From the NCBI GenBank assembly GCA_963790505.1, contig CAWBOT010000002.1, forward strand, positions 186,001 to 250,000: a stretch of 64,000 nucleotides of DNA, read 5' to 3'. The notes beneath the pieces were generated by a model, which searched no databases, had not been told where the DNA came from, and saw only the letters and a list, made by a program, of their open reading frames with translations. How positions within the stretch are numbered: position 1 is the first letter of the stretch; each line of letters starts with the position of its first letter. The position numbers were made by a program, and so were the translations under genes. This DNA is from Acidisarcina sp963790505 (lineage in GTDB: Bacteria; Acidobacteriota; Terriglobia; Terriglobales; Acidobacteriaceae). Below, piece by piece: positions 1 to 8,237 of this stretch.

Positions 1-647
1 TTCAGGAATGCTCCGGAGCCGGTCTTCACATCGAGGACGAGACCATTCAGCCCGGCAGCAAGCTTCTTACTCATGATCGAGGCGCAGATGAGGTACGGGC
101 TTTCGACAGCGCCGATATGATCGCGCAGGGCATAGAGAACGCGGTCGGCGGGGACGAGATCTTTTGTCTGGCCGACGAGGGTGATGCCGAGCTTGCACAG
201 GACCTGCATCATTTCATCGAGGGAGAGCTGGGTGCGGTAGCCGGGGATACTTTCCAGCTTGTCGAGCGTGCCGCCGGTGTGGCCGAGGGCGCGGCCGCTG
301 ATCATTGGGACGATGAGTCCGGCGGCGGCGGCGATGGGCGCGACGATGAATGAGGTGCTGTCGCCGACTCCTCCAGTGGAGTGCTTGTCGACGGCGAATT
401 TGCCCAGGGGCGAAGGATCGAAGACTTCTCCGGAGAAACGCATTGCGGTGGTGAGCGCGTGCAGTTCAGAGGCGTTGAGACGGCGAAGGAAGACGGCCAT
501 GAGCCACGCGGCCAATTGAGCTTCTGAGGCACTCTGCGGCTGATCGGCGGCTGTCTGCCGCGCGGCAGCCGTGACGACGAACTGAATCTCTTCGGCGCTG
601 AGCTCGCCGCCGTCGCGTTTCTTGCGGATGATGTCGACGATGTGCAT
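1..647 (-). CDS. deoA: Thymidine/pyrimidine-nucleoside phosphorylase, N-terminal part
   Basis: This is the first 215 or so residues of a nucleoside phosphorylase that splits thymidine (or uridine) with phosphate into base and deoxyribose-1-phosphate in the cytosol. Reading the minus strand from the ATG at 647 gives MHIVDIIRKKRDGGELSAEE, then KHSTGGVGDSTSF for phosphate binding and the family signature SGRALGHTGGTLDKLE. The frame stays open to the window edge, so the C-terminal half is missing. The start lies two bases after the stop of cdd, which points to one pyrimidine-salvage operon, cdd then deoA. Thymidine and pyrimidine-nucleoside phosphorylases cannot be told apart from this fragment. 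Confidence 0.93.
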   Translation of the reverse strand, partial: MHIVDIIRKKRDGGELSAEEIQFVVTAAARQTAADQPQSASEAQLAAWLMAVFLRRLNASELHALTTAMRFSGEVFDPSPLGKFAVDKHSTGGVGDSTSFIVAPIAAAAGLIVPMISGRALGHTGGTLDKLESIPGYRTQLSLDEMMQVLCKLGITLVGQTKDLVPADRVLYALRDHIGAVESPYLICASIMSKKLAAGLNGLVLDVKTGSGAFL

Positions 648-649
648 CG

Positions 650-1075
650 TCAGGTCTGTTCCCTGGCAGGCGGCGCGAACTTAAAGACAAAGGGCATGAG
701 CGTGGAAAACGGCATGCTTTCAGTGCCCGCTTCGGAGGGGAAGGAGATCGTCGCGTCGCCGGTGACGAATTCGCTGAGCACCTGGCGGCAGGCCCCGCAG
801 GGAGGGCTGGCGGCGTGATTGAGATTGGTCACCGCGATCGCCTTCACGCGCACCCCGGGACCCTTTTCGGCGATGGCGCGAACGAGCGCAGAGCGCTCCG
901 CGCAGATAGTGAGGCCGTAGGACATATTCTCGACGTTGCCGCCGGTGACGATGGCGCCGTCGTCGAGCAGAAGAGCGGCGCCGACGCGGAATCGCGAGTA
1001 GGGGGCGTAGGCGTTCTCCGCGGCCCGCAAGGCAGCCTGCTGGAGAAGCCTGGTTTCCTCAGAGATGAGAGCCAT
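650..1075 (-). CDS. cdd: Cytidine deaminase
   Basis: A 141-residue homotetrameric-type cytidine deaminase that converts cytidine and deoxycytidine to uridine and deoxyuridine. The zinc-site motifs are plain: TICAERSALVRA, carrying the catalytic Glu and one Cys, and PPCGACRQ, with the two other Cys ligands. Length and the N-terminal NAYAPYSRFRVGAAL are typical. It is the first gene of the minus-strand salvage operon and is followed two bases later by deoA, whose phosphorylase can act on its product. A divergent transporter gene starts about 110 bases away. Confidence 0.96.
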   Translation of the reverse strand: MALISEETRLLQQAALRAAENAYAPYSRFRVGAALLLDDGAIVTGGNVENMSYGLTICAERSALVRAIAEKGPGVRVKAIAVTNLNHAASPPCGACRQVLSEFVTGDATISFPSEAGTESMPFSTLMPFVFKFAPPAREQT

Positions 1076-1183
1076 GTGATTGTGAGGCTAACGGGTTGAT
1101 GCGCAGGGTGCAAGGAAAAGTGTGCGGGGATGGTTAGACACGGGAGCAGATCTAGACGATGCGCGATGTGCGACATTGGATGA

Positions 1184-2146
1184 ATGGGCCAAACGGGCGC
1201 GGGTCGCAATCGCAATGCGTTGGGCTATGCGGCTTGCGCGGCGGCGGGTTGTCTTTGGAGCACCGGGTTTTACTTCGGAAAGATTGCCCTGCGCGAGATG
1301 GGCGTGGGGCACATGGTGCTCTATCGCTTCCTGTTCGCGAGCCTGGGGCTGCTGCCGACCCTGTTACAGCGAGGTGGTCGCAGCTCAGAGCTGAACGGGA
1401 GGGAATGGCGGGCGCTGCTGGTCGCGTCGTTCCTCGGCGTGCCGGTGCAGTTTCTGATCCAGTTCTGGGGGCTCAAGCTCACCAACGTTTCGCACGCCTG
1501 CCTGATGGTTGGGACGATGCCCGTCATTCTGGCGGTGGGCGCGACGATCTTCAGCCATGAGCGGCTCGACCGGCTGGGATGGCTGGCGCTCATTGGCTCG
1601 ACAGCAGGCGTGGGCCTGATTGTGTTTGGCGGCGCCGGCGGAGCACACCTGGCAAGTGGAACGGACAACGGGGGCGCCAGCAATGCGCCGGGGCTGGCTG
1701 GGGATCTGCTGGTAGTCGCCTCCATGTTCGTCGCGCTGGGCTGGATCCTGATCAATCAGCGGCTGATGAAGAAGCATTCTCCACTGGTGATTACGACTTA
1801 TGGCGTCTTTTCGGGGACGGCGATGATGGCGGCGTGGGTGCTGGTGGTGGATGGGCTGCCTCCGATACGCGGCATCAGTCTGAATGTGTGGCTGGCGCTG
1901 GCGGCGAGCGGCATATTGTGTACAGCTACCACGACGCTGCTGTGGAACTGGGGGATTCATCATGTGCCGGCTTCGCGCGCCGGCGTCTTTCTAAATATCG
2001 AGCCGGCTCTGGGTTCGGTTCTGGGCGTGACCCTGATGGGCGAACGGCTGGGCGTGCTCGCCTGGGTTGGCGGAGGGATGATCATCGCCGCGGCGGTGGT
2101 GTTGACCAGCAGGGGCGGAGTCGATACCGAGGGCGTGATGGAATAA
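1184..2146 (+). CDS. EamA/DMT-family transporter
   Basis: A 320-residue inner-membrane protein of the drug/metabolite transporter superfamily. The chain is a succession of hydrophobic segments that fits ten helices in two EamA repeats; each half ends in a small-residue helix, for example GLIVFGGAGG near residue 145 and VVLTSR near the C terminus. WSTGFYFGKIAL in the first helix and YRFLFASLGLLP in the second are family-like. The substrate cannot be read from sequence; relatives export amino acids, nucleosides or other metabolites. The start is the ATG at 1184, which has only a weak ribosome site (TTGGATGA). It is divergent from the cdd-deoA operon, which makes nucleosides one guess, not evidence. 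Confidence 0.85.
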   Translation: MGQTGAGRNRNALGYAACAAAGCLWSTGFYFGKIALREMGVGHMVLYRFLFASLGLLPTLLQRGGRSSELNGREWRALLVASFLGVPVQFLIQFWGLKLTNVSHACLMVGTMPVILAVGATIFSHERLDRLGWLALIGSTAGVGLIVFGGAGGAHLASGTDNGGASNAPGLAGDLLVVASMFVALGWILINQRLMKKHSPLVITTYGVFSGTAMMAAWVLVVDGLPPIRGISLNVWLALAASGILCTATTTLLWNWGIHHVPASRAGVFLNIEPALGSVLGVTLMGERLGVLAWVGGGMIIAAAVVLTSRGGVDTEGVME

Positions 2147-2162
2147 ACCAAGAAATATATTT

Positions 2163-2215
2163 AACCAAGTGGTTGACAGTGCAGAATTCTCGGGCGTACA
2201 TTCAACCACATGGTT
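2163..2215 (+). promoter_or_regulatory. Autoregulatory promoter/operator of the arsR-SRPBCC operon
   Basis: Two copies of the dyad AACCA-NN-TGGTT lie at 2163-2174 and 2204-2215, with centres 41 bp apart (about four helical turns). A consensus -35 box TTGACA (2173-2178) overlaps the first copy, and a plausible -10 TACATT (2197-2202) follows after 18 bases. The second copy contains the ATG of the regulator. Transcription predicted from this -10 would start at or within a base or two of the ATG, so the message looks leaderless; no Shine-Dalgarno is seen. The regulator probably represses its own operon here. Confidence 0.72.
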
Positions 2216-2542
2216 AAGTCATCAGCCGCTCGCTTGGATTCCGTCTTTCATGCTCTTGCCGATCCGACGCGCCGCCAGATCCTTCGTGGATTGACGTCGA
2301 ACGAGAAGACGGTGGGGGAGATTGCGCGCCCGCACAAGATGTCACTCGCAGCGGTTTCAAAGCACCTCAAGGTGCTCGAGAGCGCCGAGCTCATCGCACG
2401 CGAGCGTAGAGGGAGTTTTCAGATCGTGAAGCTCAAAGCAAAAACGCTCCAACCGGCGGAGGAATGGATCGCATTCTATTCGCGCTACTGGAACCAACAG
2501 TTCGACCAACTTGAGAAATACCTGGAAGGAGAAAAACCATGA
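2210..2542 (+). CDS. ArsR/SmtB-family winged-helix repressor
   Basis: A 110-residue DNA-binding protein. FHALADPTRRQILRGL is the classic ArsR first helix, and the recognition helix is MSLAAVSKHLKVLESAELI, followed by the wing RRGSFQIVKLK. No metal-binding Cys motif of the ELCVCDL type is present, so it is unlikely to be a metal sensor. It belongs with the ArsR proteins that are coupled to an SRPBCC protein. The 3' end overlaps the next gene by ATGA, so translation is coupled. The start codon sits inside an operator-like dyad. Confidence 0.93.
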   Translation: MVKSSAARLDSVFHALADPTRRQILRGLTSNEKTVGEIARPHKMSLAAVSKHLKVLESAELIARERRGSFQIVKLKAKTLQPAEEWIAFYSRYWNQQFDQLEKYLEGEKP

Positions 2543-3066
2543 GCACAACCCAGATGCTGTACGCAGGAGATCCGGCAGACCTAGCCGAGGAGCCATTGTC
2601 GATTTACATCAGCCGCGTCTTTCGCGCCCCGCGCCAGAGGGTCTTTGACGCGTGGACTAAGCCCGAGCAGATATTGAAGTGGCGCGGGCCGGAAGGGTGG
2701 CAGGTGTTGGAAGCGCAATCAGACCCCCGGCCGGGCGGGGAACATCGCGTGGTGGTGCGCGGTACTCCCAGGCCGAAATCGGAGGACGAACAATTCGGAG
2801 TGGACTGGAAGCCGGTCGAAGTGACCGGGGCGTCGTGGGGTGTCTATCTGGATGTTGACCCGTATTCGCTGGTGCGCTTCACCTGGAATGCCGACTGGGC
2901 GCCGGGCGAGGAGAGCGTGGTGACGGTGCGGTTGAGCGACGCCGAGGATGGCGGTACATTGATGGACTTCACCCACGACAAGTTCATGACGACGCAGTCT
3001 GCGGCCGGCCACAACCAGGGCTGGAGCAGCGCGTTCAACAAGCTGGTGAGGTTTCTGGAAGGGTAG
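2539..3066 (+). CDS. SRPBCC/AHSA1-type ligand-binding protein
   Basis: A 175-residue protein of the START-like Bet v1/AHSA1 fold. SIYISRVFRAPRQRVFDAWTKPEQILKWRG is the family N terminus (a strand followed by the helix that contacts the ligand), and GHNQGWSSAFNKLVRFLEG is the C-terminal helix lining the pocket. These proteins bind hydrophobic small molecules. Pairing with an ArsR gene is common, and the partner protein may present or remove a ligand, but its identity is unknown. It overlaps the repressor gene by four bases and ends just before a hairpin at 3093-3114. Confidence 0.85.
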   Translation: MSTTQMLYAGDPADLAEEPLSIYISRVFRAPRQRVFDAWTKPEQILKWRGPEGWQVLEAQSDPRPGGEHRVVVRGTPRPKSEDEQFGVDWKPVEVTGASWGVYLDVDPYSLVRFTWNADWAPGEESVVTVRLSDAEDGGTLMDFTHDKFMTTQSAAGHNQGWSSAFNKLVRFLEG

Positions 3067-3092
3067 ACCGGTTCAGGCTGGCGGAGAAAGCA

Positions 3093-3114
3093 CAGGCCTC
3101 GGAAATGAGGCCTG
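3093..3114 (+). terminator. Terminator-like hairpin after the SRPBCC gene
   Basis: A perfect 8-bp stem, CAGGCCTC and GAGGCCTG, closes a six-base loop (GGAAAT). The following GCTTTC is only weakly T-rich. It lies between two converging genes and could stop transcription from the plus-strand operon. Confidence 0.5.
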
Positions 3115-3141
3115 GCTTTCGCTCGTTAAGTCGCGAACCGA

Positions 3142-3612
3142 TCAAGGCTGCGCGGCGCGTTCCAGTTCGGCAATGTTGAGCTTTTTCATCTTGAGCATTG
3201 CCTGCATCGCTTTTGGATGTTTGACGAGATCGGGCAGGCGCGCGGGAACGATCTGCCATGAGAGGCCGAATCTGTCTTTGAGCCAGCCACACTGGCTTTC
3301 ACTGCCGCCGGCGGTAAGCTTCGTCCAATATTCGTCGACTTCCTCCTGTGAGTCGCAACGAACAACGAAGGACACAGCTTCGTTGAACTTGAACAACGGG
3401 CCGCCATTGAGCGCGGTAAATCTCTGGCCATCGAGATCGAAAGAGATCGTGAGGACCTTGCCTTTCGGGGCGGCGCTGTCATCGGCATTGCGGGGCCGGT
3501 CGAGGCGGCGGGAGTTCTTGAAGACGGTTAGATAGAACTCAACCGCTTCTTCGGCGTTCGAGTCGAACCAGAGAAACGGAGTAATTCGGGGAGAATTTTC
3601 GAGGGAACTCAT
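3142..3612 (-). CDS. VOC-family (PhnB/glyoxalase-like) protein
   Basis: A 156-residue protein of the vicinal oxygen chelate fold in the PhnB-like group often mislabelled 3-demethylubiquinone methyltransferase. ITPFLWFDSNAEEAVEFYLT and FTALNGGP are the recurring motifs, with AVSFVVRCDSQEEVDEYW opening the second half and RFGLSWQIVP closing it. The function of this group is not established; no methyltransferase domain is present. The ATG at 3612 has a good AGGAGG site 5 bases upstream. It is convergent with the ArsR-SRPBCC operon. Confidence 0.87.
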   Translation of the reverse strand: MSSLENSPRITPFLWFDSNAEEAVEFYLTVFKNSRRLDRPRNADDSAAPKGKVLTISFDLDGQRFTALNGGPLFKFNEAVSFVVRCDSQEEVDEYWTKLTAGGSESQCGWLKDRFGLSWQIVPARLPDLVKHPKAMQAMLKMKKLNIAELERAAQP

Positions 3613-3628
3613 AAGAGCCTCCTATGTT

Positions 3629-4825
3629 CTATTCGACTTGATAGACTGACAACTTGTTGCGATCGAAGATGGCCAGATGCTTGCCGTCGGGCGAAAGGGC
3701 GGAAACGCCTCCGTAGGCGGAGATCTCCTGCTGGAAGACGATACGGTTGGCGGGGATGTCGACGACCAGGGTCTCGCCGCGCTGCTTGCACCAGATATCG
3801 AAGACGCCGCAGATTCCGACCTCTCCGGCGGCATCGATAGAGATTCGCTGTCCATTCGCAGCGAGGCTGCTGACGCGGAGCGCCCGTAGTTCCTTAGGCA
3901 GCGGCGGCAAGCCGGTTTGGCTGCCGCCCGCGCGGACGACAATCCACTGGCCAAGCTTCTGGTCGGCGTGGCGCAACTCGATGAGCAGCGCAGTGGAACT
4001 GAGAAAGACGCGCGGCACGGGGACGGTGTCGGGCGTTGCAACAAAGTACCCCCAGCCGGTTCGATTCGGCCCGTAGACGCGAACGCCGGTGCAGAGTTGC
4101 GCGGAGGGGCAGTCAGCGCGGGCGACAACGCCGGGGCCAGCGAGCGACCCTTGGGTGCCCGGAGGAATATCAAATTTTGGGCCCGGCTTGAGAGGGCGGC
4201 CGCTCCACCAGGCGATCGAGAGGTATTTGTCGGCATAGAAGGTTTGCAGCGCGAGCCTTGCGTCGGCGGTGATGGATGGCACCCAGGCGCTGGTGGCGGG
4301 CACGTAGAAGTCCTGGCGGAGCGAGGTGTCCGGGTTGAGGACCTGGATAAAATCTCCCTCGGGTATTTTGCTCGGCGCGGTGGATTCATCGGAGGACTCG
4401 TGGACGACGAGGATAGAATCGTCCGGGCCGGGCGCGAATGCGAGCGTGGTGCTGGCTTCGGGGCCTTCGGCGGAGACACTCCATTCGCGCTGATTCAGCT
4501 GCTTGCCTGTGACGGCGTCAAAGATGAGCAGCCGGACTTGCAGCGGCTCAGGCTTGGAGTCGCCCTTCCAGCGGTGGTTGGTGCTGAAGGCGACGGCGAT
4601 GCGGTCGTTGCCCAGCCAGGAGGCGTTGATGACTCCACGTTGCTGCGTCGCGGAGTCGCTCTGGTCTGTGAAGAGATCGGGAGCGGCGCCCAGGGGTTTC
4701 AGGTCAACGGTGAATTCTGGCTGCGGCTTTTCCTGGCCGAGAGCGATGTTGACTCTAGTGACGGCGAAGATCGTCGCCGCAGCAGCTATGAAGATCCAAC
4801 ACCGGATTCGAGTCATGATCCTCAC
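3629..4825 (-). CDS. Exported protein of unknown function, possible beta-propeller
   Basis: A 398-residue protein with an N-terminal signal-like segment (IFIAAAATIFAVTRVNIALG). I do not recognise the family. The body has propeller-like phrases such as LLIFDAVTGKQL, ADARLALQTFYADKYLSI and SALSPDGKHLAIFDRNKLSVY, which recall WD40 or TolB-type blades, and a cysteine cluster (GICGVFDIWC). The two in-frame ATGs at 4825 and 4816 cannot be separated. It ends 17 bases before the VOC gene start and is on the same strand. Likely periplasmic or outer-membrane associated. Confidence 0.7.
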   Translation of the reverse strand: MRIMTRIRCWIFIAAAATIFAVTRVNIALGQEKPQPEFTVDLKPLGAAPDLFTDQSDSATQQRGVINASWLGNDRIAVAFSTNHRWKGDSKPEPLQVRLLIFDAVTGKQLNQREWSVSAEGPEASTTLAFAPGPDDSILVVHESSDESTAPSKIPEGDFIQVLNPDTSLRQDFYVPATSAWVPSITADARLALQTFYADKYLSIAWWSGRPLKPGPKFDIPPGTQGSLAGPGVVARADCPSAQLCTGVRVYGPNRTGWGYFVATPDTVPVPRVFLSSTALLIELRHADQKLGQWIVVRAGGSQTGLPPLPKELRALRVSSLAANGQRISIDAAGEVGICGVFDIWCKQRGETLVVDIPANRIVFQQEISAYGGVSALSPDGKHLAIFDRNKLSVYQVE

Positions 4826-4869
4826 AAAGTAGTTTTACTCCAGGGTTCGTGATTAAGAAGCAAGCGTAG

Positions 4870-5622
4870 CTAGGTGAGAGATGCCATCATGGAAGCAAAA
4901 TGCTGTTCGACGTAGTCGGCGGTCAACCTCCAGTATTCCCCCTGGCCGTCGGAATAGAGCCTAGCCCACGGTTGGCGGGTGGTTTTGTGGCCCGTCAGCA
5001 GGAGTTCGTACATTGCTCGCGCACGGCGGACGGCGAGTTCAAGGAGGTGGGGACGTTCGGCATTGTCTAATCGATAACCGTCTAGGATAGCCTTGACCCG
5101 CAACGCGGCTTCACGCAAATCGCACTGCGGCTCGACCGGAGGAAAGGTGAGCGCGGCGTAAGAAAGGTCCCAGAGTCGAGTTCCCGGGCCCGCGTTGTCC
5201 CAGTCAATAAAGACTAATCGCTCTCCGCTGCGTATCAGATTCCACGGCGCAAGGTCGTTGTGGCAGATGAGTTCCTCACCGTCGGCGGACATGAGGGCGT
5301 TCCAATCTGCCGAACGCAGTGGCCGAAAGGATAACGCGGCTTCATGGAAATCTCGAATCGTGGCACCGACGCGATGCAACTCTGCCACTGTCATGGGGTG
5401 GCCCACACAGGGCGCGCCAGGTATGTATTCGAGGATGTGCCGTCCTTCGGTGTCGCGCCCAAGACTCTTAGGGGCTGCGTAGAATCCGGCTGAATGCAGA
5501 TGGTTTAATAGGGACTCGATGTTCGATGTTGCCTCGGACGCTGGCTTGCGTACTGTTGCCCCTATCCTGACGACAGAAGCCGCAACGTTGCCTCCCGAGA
5601 GATGCTCGATCTCATCTTCCAC
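4870..5622 (-). CDS. Aminoglycoside-phosphotransferase-like (APH) kinase
   Basis: A 250-residue protein of the APH/choline-kinase fold. ICHNDLAPWNLI holds the catalytic Asp and the metal-binding Asn, and VFIDWDNAG is the DFG-equivalent magnesium site. The ATP-binding N lobe (VVRIGATVRKP) is short. Relatives phosphorylate sugars, choline, antibiotics or homoserine; the substrate here is unknown and there is no reason to call it a resistance gene. The start is a GTG at 5622 with AGGAG almost touching it, so the true start is slightly uncertain. Confidence 0.82.
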   Translation of the reverse strand: MEDEIEHLSGGNVAASVVRIGATVRKPASEATSNIESLLNHLHSAGFYAAPKSLGRDTEGRHILEYIPGAPCVGHPMTVAELHRVGATIRDFHEAALSFRPLRSADWNALMSADGEELICHNDLAPWNLIRSGERLVFIDWDNAGPGTRLWDLSYAALTFPPVEPQCDLREAALRVKAILDGYRLDNAERPHLLELAVRRARAMYELLLTGHKTTRQPWARLYSDGQGEYWRLTADYVEQHFASMMASLT

Positions 5623-5679
5623 GCTCCTATGCTAGCAAGACAGCGGCCGGCGGATGCGATTCGGAACGGCGGAGGCCGA

Positions 5680-6855
5680 TCAGGAAAGTTCCATCGCGTA
5701 CTGGGCGGAGTCTTCGAAGGCGGAGCGGGGGCGTGGTTCGCTGGCAAGTTCGAGCACGAGGCGTTCGAGCACGAGGCGTTTGTCAGGCGGGGAGGAGCGG
5801 AGTTCGAGATCGGCGCGGGCGATCAAGCGGAGAGCGCGGGTGAGTTCGCTGCGCGATTTATAGCGGCGCGCCTGGCGGATGAGGTCGTCGGCGGCGAAGG
5901 GGGGCATGCGGAAGCCCTGCCAGAGCGCCTGCCAGATCGCGCGCGAGTCGCGCACATTTTTTTCGAGGATCACCAGCATCTGGCGGAAAGTGCGGGCGAG
6001 CATGTAGAGGTGGCCGATGGCGGAGTCTTCGCCGCCGTCGGAGGCGTTGAGCAGCCCATCGAGCAGCATCAGGGCGCGGGGTTTGTCTTTGGCGGAGATG
6101 GCGTCGGTTAGTTCGTAGAGTGAACGCTGCTTGGCGGCGAGGACCATCGTCTCCACATCGCCGAGGGTGATGCGGCCTCTCTCTCCCGCATAGAGCAACA
6201 GCTTCTCGCATTCGCTGGCGATAAGCATCATGTCGGCGCCGAGGGCGTCGGCGAGTTCGCGGGCAGCATCGGCGTCGAAGCGGACCTGGTGCTTTTCGGC
6301 TTCGGCGGTGAGCCAGCGGATAGCGTCGCCCTCATCGACACGGGCGAGCTCGACGAGGCCGCACCAGTCGCCGAGGGTTTCGCGGATGCGATCGAAGCGG
6401 TCTTTGTCCTGCATATCCATGCGGCGGGGGTCGGAGGAGATGCGGATGTGGTCAGCGACGAAGAGCAAAAGCGCCTGCGGGTTGGGCGAGCGGAAATAGG
6501 CGTCGATGGCGGCGAACTCTTCCTTCTTCGCGCCCCGGGTATAGAGGGTCTTGAGGTTGCGAATGAAGAGCACTTGAAAGGGCGCCATGAGCGACGGAGT
6601 CTGGGCGCGGTCGAGCGCCTCGAAGATATTCGTCTCGGCGAGGTCGAGGTCAGAGAGGCAGAAGTCACGCATCTCCGGCGGCACGAAGGCCTGGATGACG
6701 GCGCGGCGGCAGCGTTCGTACAGGAAGGATTCGTCGCCGGCGAGAATGTAGCCGGGTCGAAGCTGGCCAGTGTTGTTCGCTGCGGCAGCGATCTCGGCGA
6801 CGAACCGTTCCGTCGAGGAAAAGCCTGCGCCCCAGCGAGTTGGAGTCGTACTCAT
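5680..6855 (-). CDS. holA: DNA polymerase III subunit delta
   Basis: A 391-residue clamp-loader subunit that opens the beta sliding clamp. The N-terminal AAA+-like part has GYILAGDESFLYERCRRAV and FQVLFIRNLKTL. The central VRFDADAARELADALGADM and IASECEKLLLYAG fit the delta fold, and the C-terminal collar has LYMLARTFRQMLVILE. As usual for delta, no working Walker A motif is seen. The ATG overlaps the lptE stop in TAATG, which implies translational coupling; the lptE-holA order is seen in other bacteria. Confidence 0.9.
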   Translation of the reverse strand: MSTTPTRWGAGFSSTERFVAEIAAAANNTGQLRPGYILAGDESFLYERCRRAVIQAFVPPEMRDFCLSDLDLAETNIFEALDRAQTPSLMAPFQVLFIRNLKTLYTRGAKKEEFAAIDAYFRSPNPQALLLFVADHIRISSDPRRMDMQDKDRFDRIRETLGDWCGLVELARVDEGDAIRWLTAEAEKHQVRFDADAARELADALGADMMLIASECEKLLLYAGERGRITLGDVETMVLAAKQRSLYELTDAISAKDKPRALMLLDGLLNASDGGEDSAIGHLYMLARTFRQMLVILEKNVRDSRAIWQALWQGFRMPPFAADDLIRQARRYKSRSELTRALRLIARADLELRSSPPDKRLVLERLVLELASEPRPRSAFEDSAQYAMELS

Positions 6856-7388
6856 TAGAAGGACTCCAGCATATCGGCAACCAGCGCCTGGGCAAAGTCG
6901 CGGGAAAGGCGCCCTACGGCGGCGGGGTCTTCCTGGATGAATGTCGTAAGGTCGGTGGTCGACTGGTACTGTTGGCGGAAGGTGTAACTCTTGTTCTCGA
7001 AGAGCAGGCGGCCGTCGCGATCGTTGACGTGGACGCTGGCGGTAATGGTGACGAGAAAGCTGGATGTCTGGCCGGTCTGCGAGTTGTAAGTGAGAGGCAG
7101 AATCTGGAAGGCGTAGATGCGGCCATGAATGGTGGCATCGGCGTCGGCGTTGGTCGGGCCCTCGGAATTGACGATAGTGTATTTCGTTCGGCTGGTGAGC
7201 TCGCGAATGACCGCCTGGGTGAAGGCGACTTCGGTGTGGTAGGACTGGGTCGCGTTTTCAAAGACGGGGACGGCGACGGTGTGGGTGGTGTCCGGCAGAT
7301 GCGCCGCCGAGGTTGCGGTGTGGTAACCGCAACCGGTGATCGCGAAGAGGACGGCGAAGAGTGCCCGAGCTTGAATTTGCATCGACAT
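6855..7388 (-). CDS. lptE: LPS-assembly lipoprotein LptE
   Basis: A 177-residue outer-membrane lipoprotein that plugs and stabilises the LptD translocon in lipopolysaccharide export. The signal peptide ends in a lipobox (LFAITGC, then GYHTA), and the family phrase TVAVPVFENATQSYHTEVAFTQ-type strand-helix start follows. The C-terminal part (RDGRLLFENKSYTFRQQY, then TFIQEDPAAVGRLSRDFA) matches LptE. Its stop overlaps the start of holA by one base. Together with kdsD further on, it shows a Gram-negative outer membrane. Confidence 0.9.
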   Translation of the reverse strand: MSMQIQARALFAVLFAITGCGYHTATSAAHLPDTTHTVAVPVFENATQSYHTEVAFTQAVIRELTSRTKYTIVNSEGPTNADADATIHGRIYAFQILPLTYNSQTGQTSSFLVTITASVHVNDRDGRLLFENKSYTFRQQYQSTTDLTTFIQEDPAAVGRLSRDFAQALVADMLESF

Positions 7389-7415
7389 CAGTATTGTCGC
7401 AGGAACGGCCGCGCG

Positions 7416-8075
7416 TTATAGTGCCGAGGCTGGTACGGAGTGGCCAACGTTGAGAGGCGGCAGTATTTCGGCGAGGCCGCGCGCCTGCAGGTCTTCCTGC
7501 AATTGCTGGGCGTTGCGGAAGAGGATGCCCTGGATGCCGACGGCCTCGGCGGAGAGGATATTCTCCTGGCGGTCGTCGAGAAAGATCGCTTCTTCGGGGC
7601 GGACCTGGAGCGCATCGATGACGTGGTGATAAATCGCAGGGTCGGGTTTGGCGAGGCGCAGCTCGCACGACCAGGTATTGTGGGTGAACTCCTTGACCCA
7701 ATCGAATTGCTTGTAGGCGTCGGCAAGTTCAAAGCCGATGTTGGAGAGAATCCCGGTCTTAAAGCCGGCCCGGCTAACGCTGACCGCCCAATCGACCATT
7801 GTGGGGTTCAGGGTACTCCACATACGAATATCGTTGGCGGTCAGCTGCGCGATCTGCTCGTCGGAAAGAGTTATTCCCGCGCCGTGCGCGCAGCGCTGCC
7901 AGTATCCACGGGCATCGAACCGACCTTCATCAAAGGCGTGCCGGAAGGCCCAGTATTCGCGCTCAAAGTCCTCCGCCGGCGCGCCGAAAATCCGGATGAG
8001 CTCGTGGTGGGCGTCGGGGTCGGCGGGGTTGCTGAGCACCATTCCGTAATCGAAGATGACTGCGCTAAGGGCCAT
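7416..8075 (-). CDS. HAD-superfamily hydrolase
   Basis: A 219-residue phosphatase-like protein. Motif I is AVIFDYGMVL, in which the second Asp of the usual DxD is replaced by Gly; motif II is TGILSNIG; motif III is the Lys of LAKPDPAIY; motif IV is AIFLDDRQENI. A helical cap lies between residues 15 and 90. The usual acid/base Asp is missing, which is also seen in epoxide-hydrolase-like HADs, so the reaction is open. I chose the ATG at 8075, in front of the HAD fold and behind AGGAG, rather than the upstream in-frame codon at 8147. Confidence 0.85.
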   Translation of the reverse strand: MALSAVIFDYGMVLSNPADPDAHHELIRIFGAPAEDFEREYWAFRHAFDEGRFDARGYWQRCAHGAGITLSDEQIAQLTANDIRMWSTLNPTMVDWAVSVSRAGFKTGILSNIGFELADAYKQFDWVKEFTHNTWSCELRLAKPDPAIYHHVIDALQVRPEEAIFLDDRQENILSAEAVGIQGILFRNAQQLQEDLQARGLAEILPPLNVGHSVPASAL

Positions 8076-8189
8076 GAAAAAAGGTCGCTCCTGAAGTTGG
8101 TTTGACTTGTTAGATTGTCTCAGATGGTGAAAGAGCCTACGTCCCAAAAAGCGAACATGGCGGCACTCAAACTTGCGGGATGCAAATGA

Positions 8190-8217
8190 AAAAGGCAGCC
8201 TTTACGGGCTGCCTTTT
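8190..8217 (-). terminator. Rho-independent terminator of ftsH
   Basis: An 11-bp perfect stem (AAAAGGCAGCC at 8190-8200 and GGCTGCCTTTT at 8207-8217) with a six-base loop. Read on the minus strand just after the ftsH stop at 8238, it ends in a run of five T, then CATTT. The symmetrical A and T flanks would let it work in both directions. Confidence 0.85.
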
Positions 8218-8237
8218 CGTTAGGTTGAAGCGTTTGG

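Noticed and set aside
3917..4852. A 311-residue plus-strand frame
   Set aside because: Shadow of the exported protein gene on the other strand.
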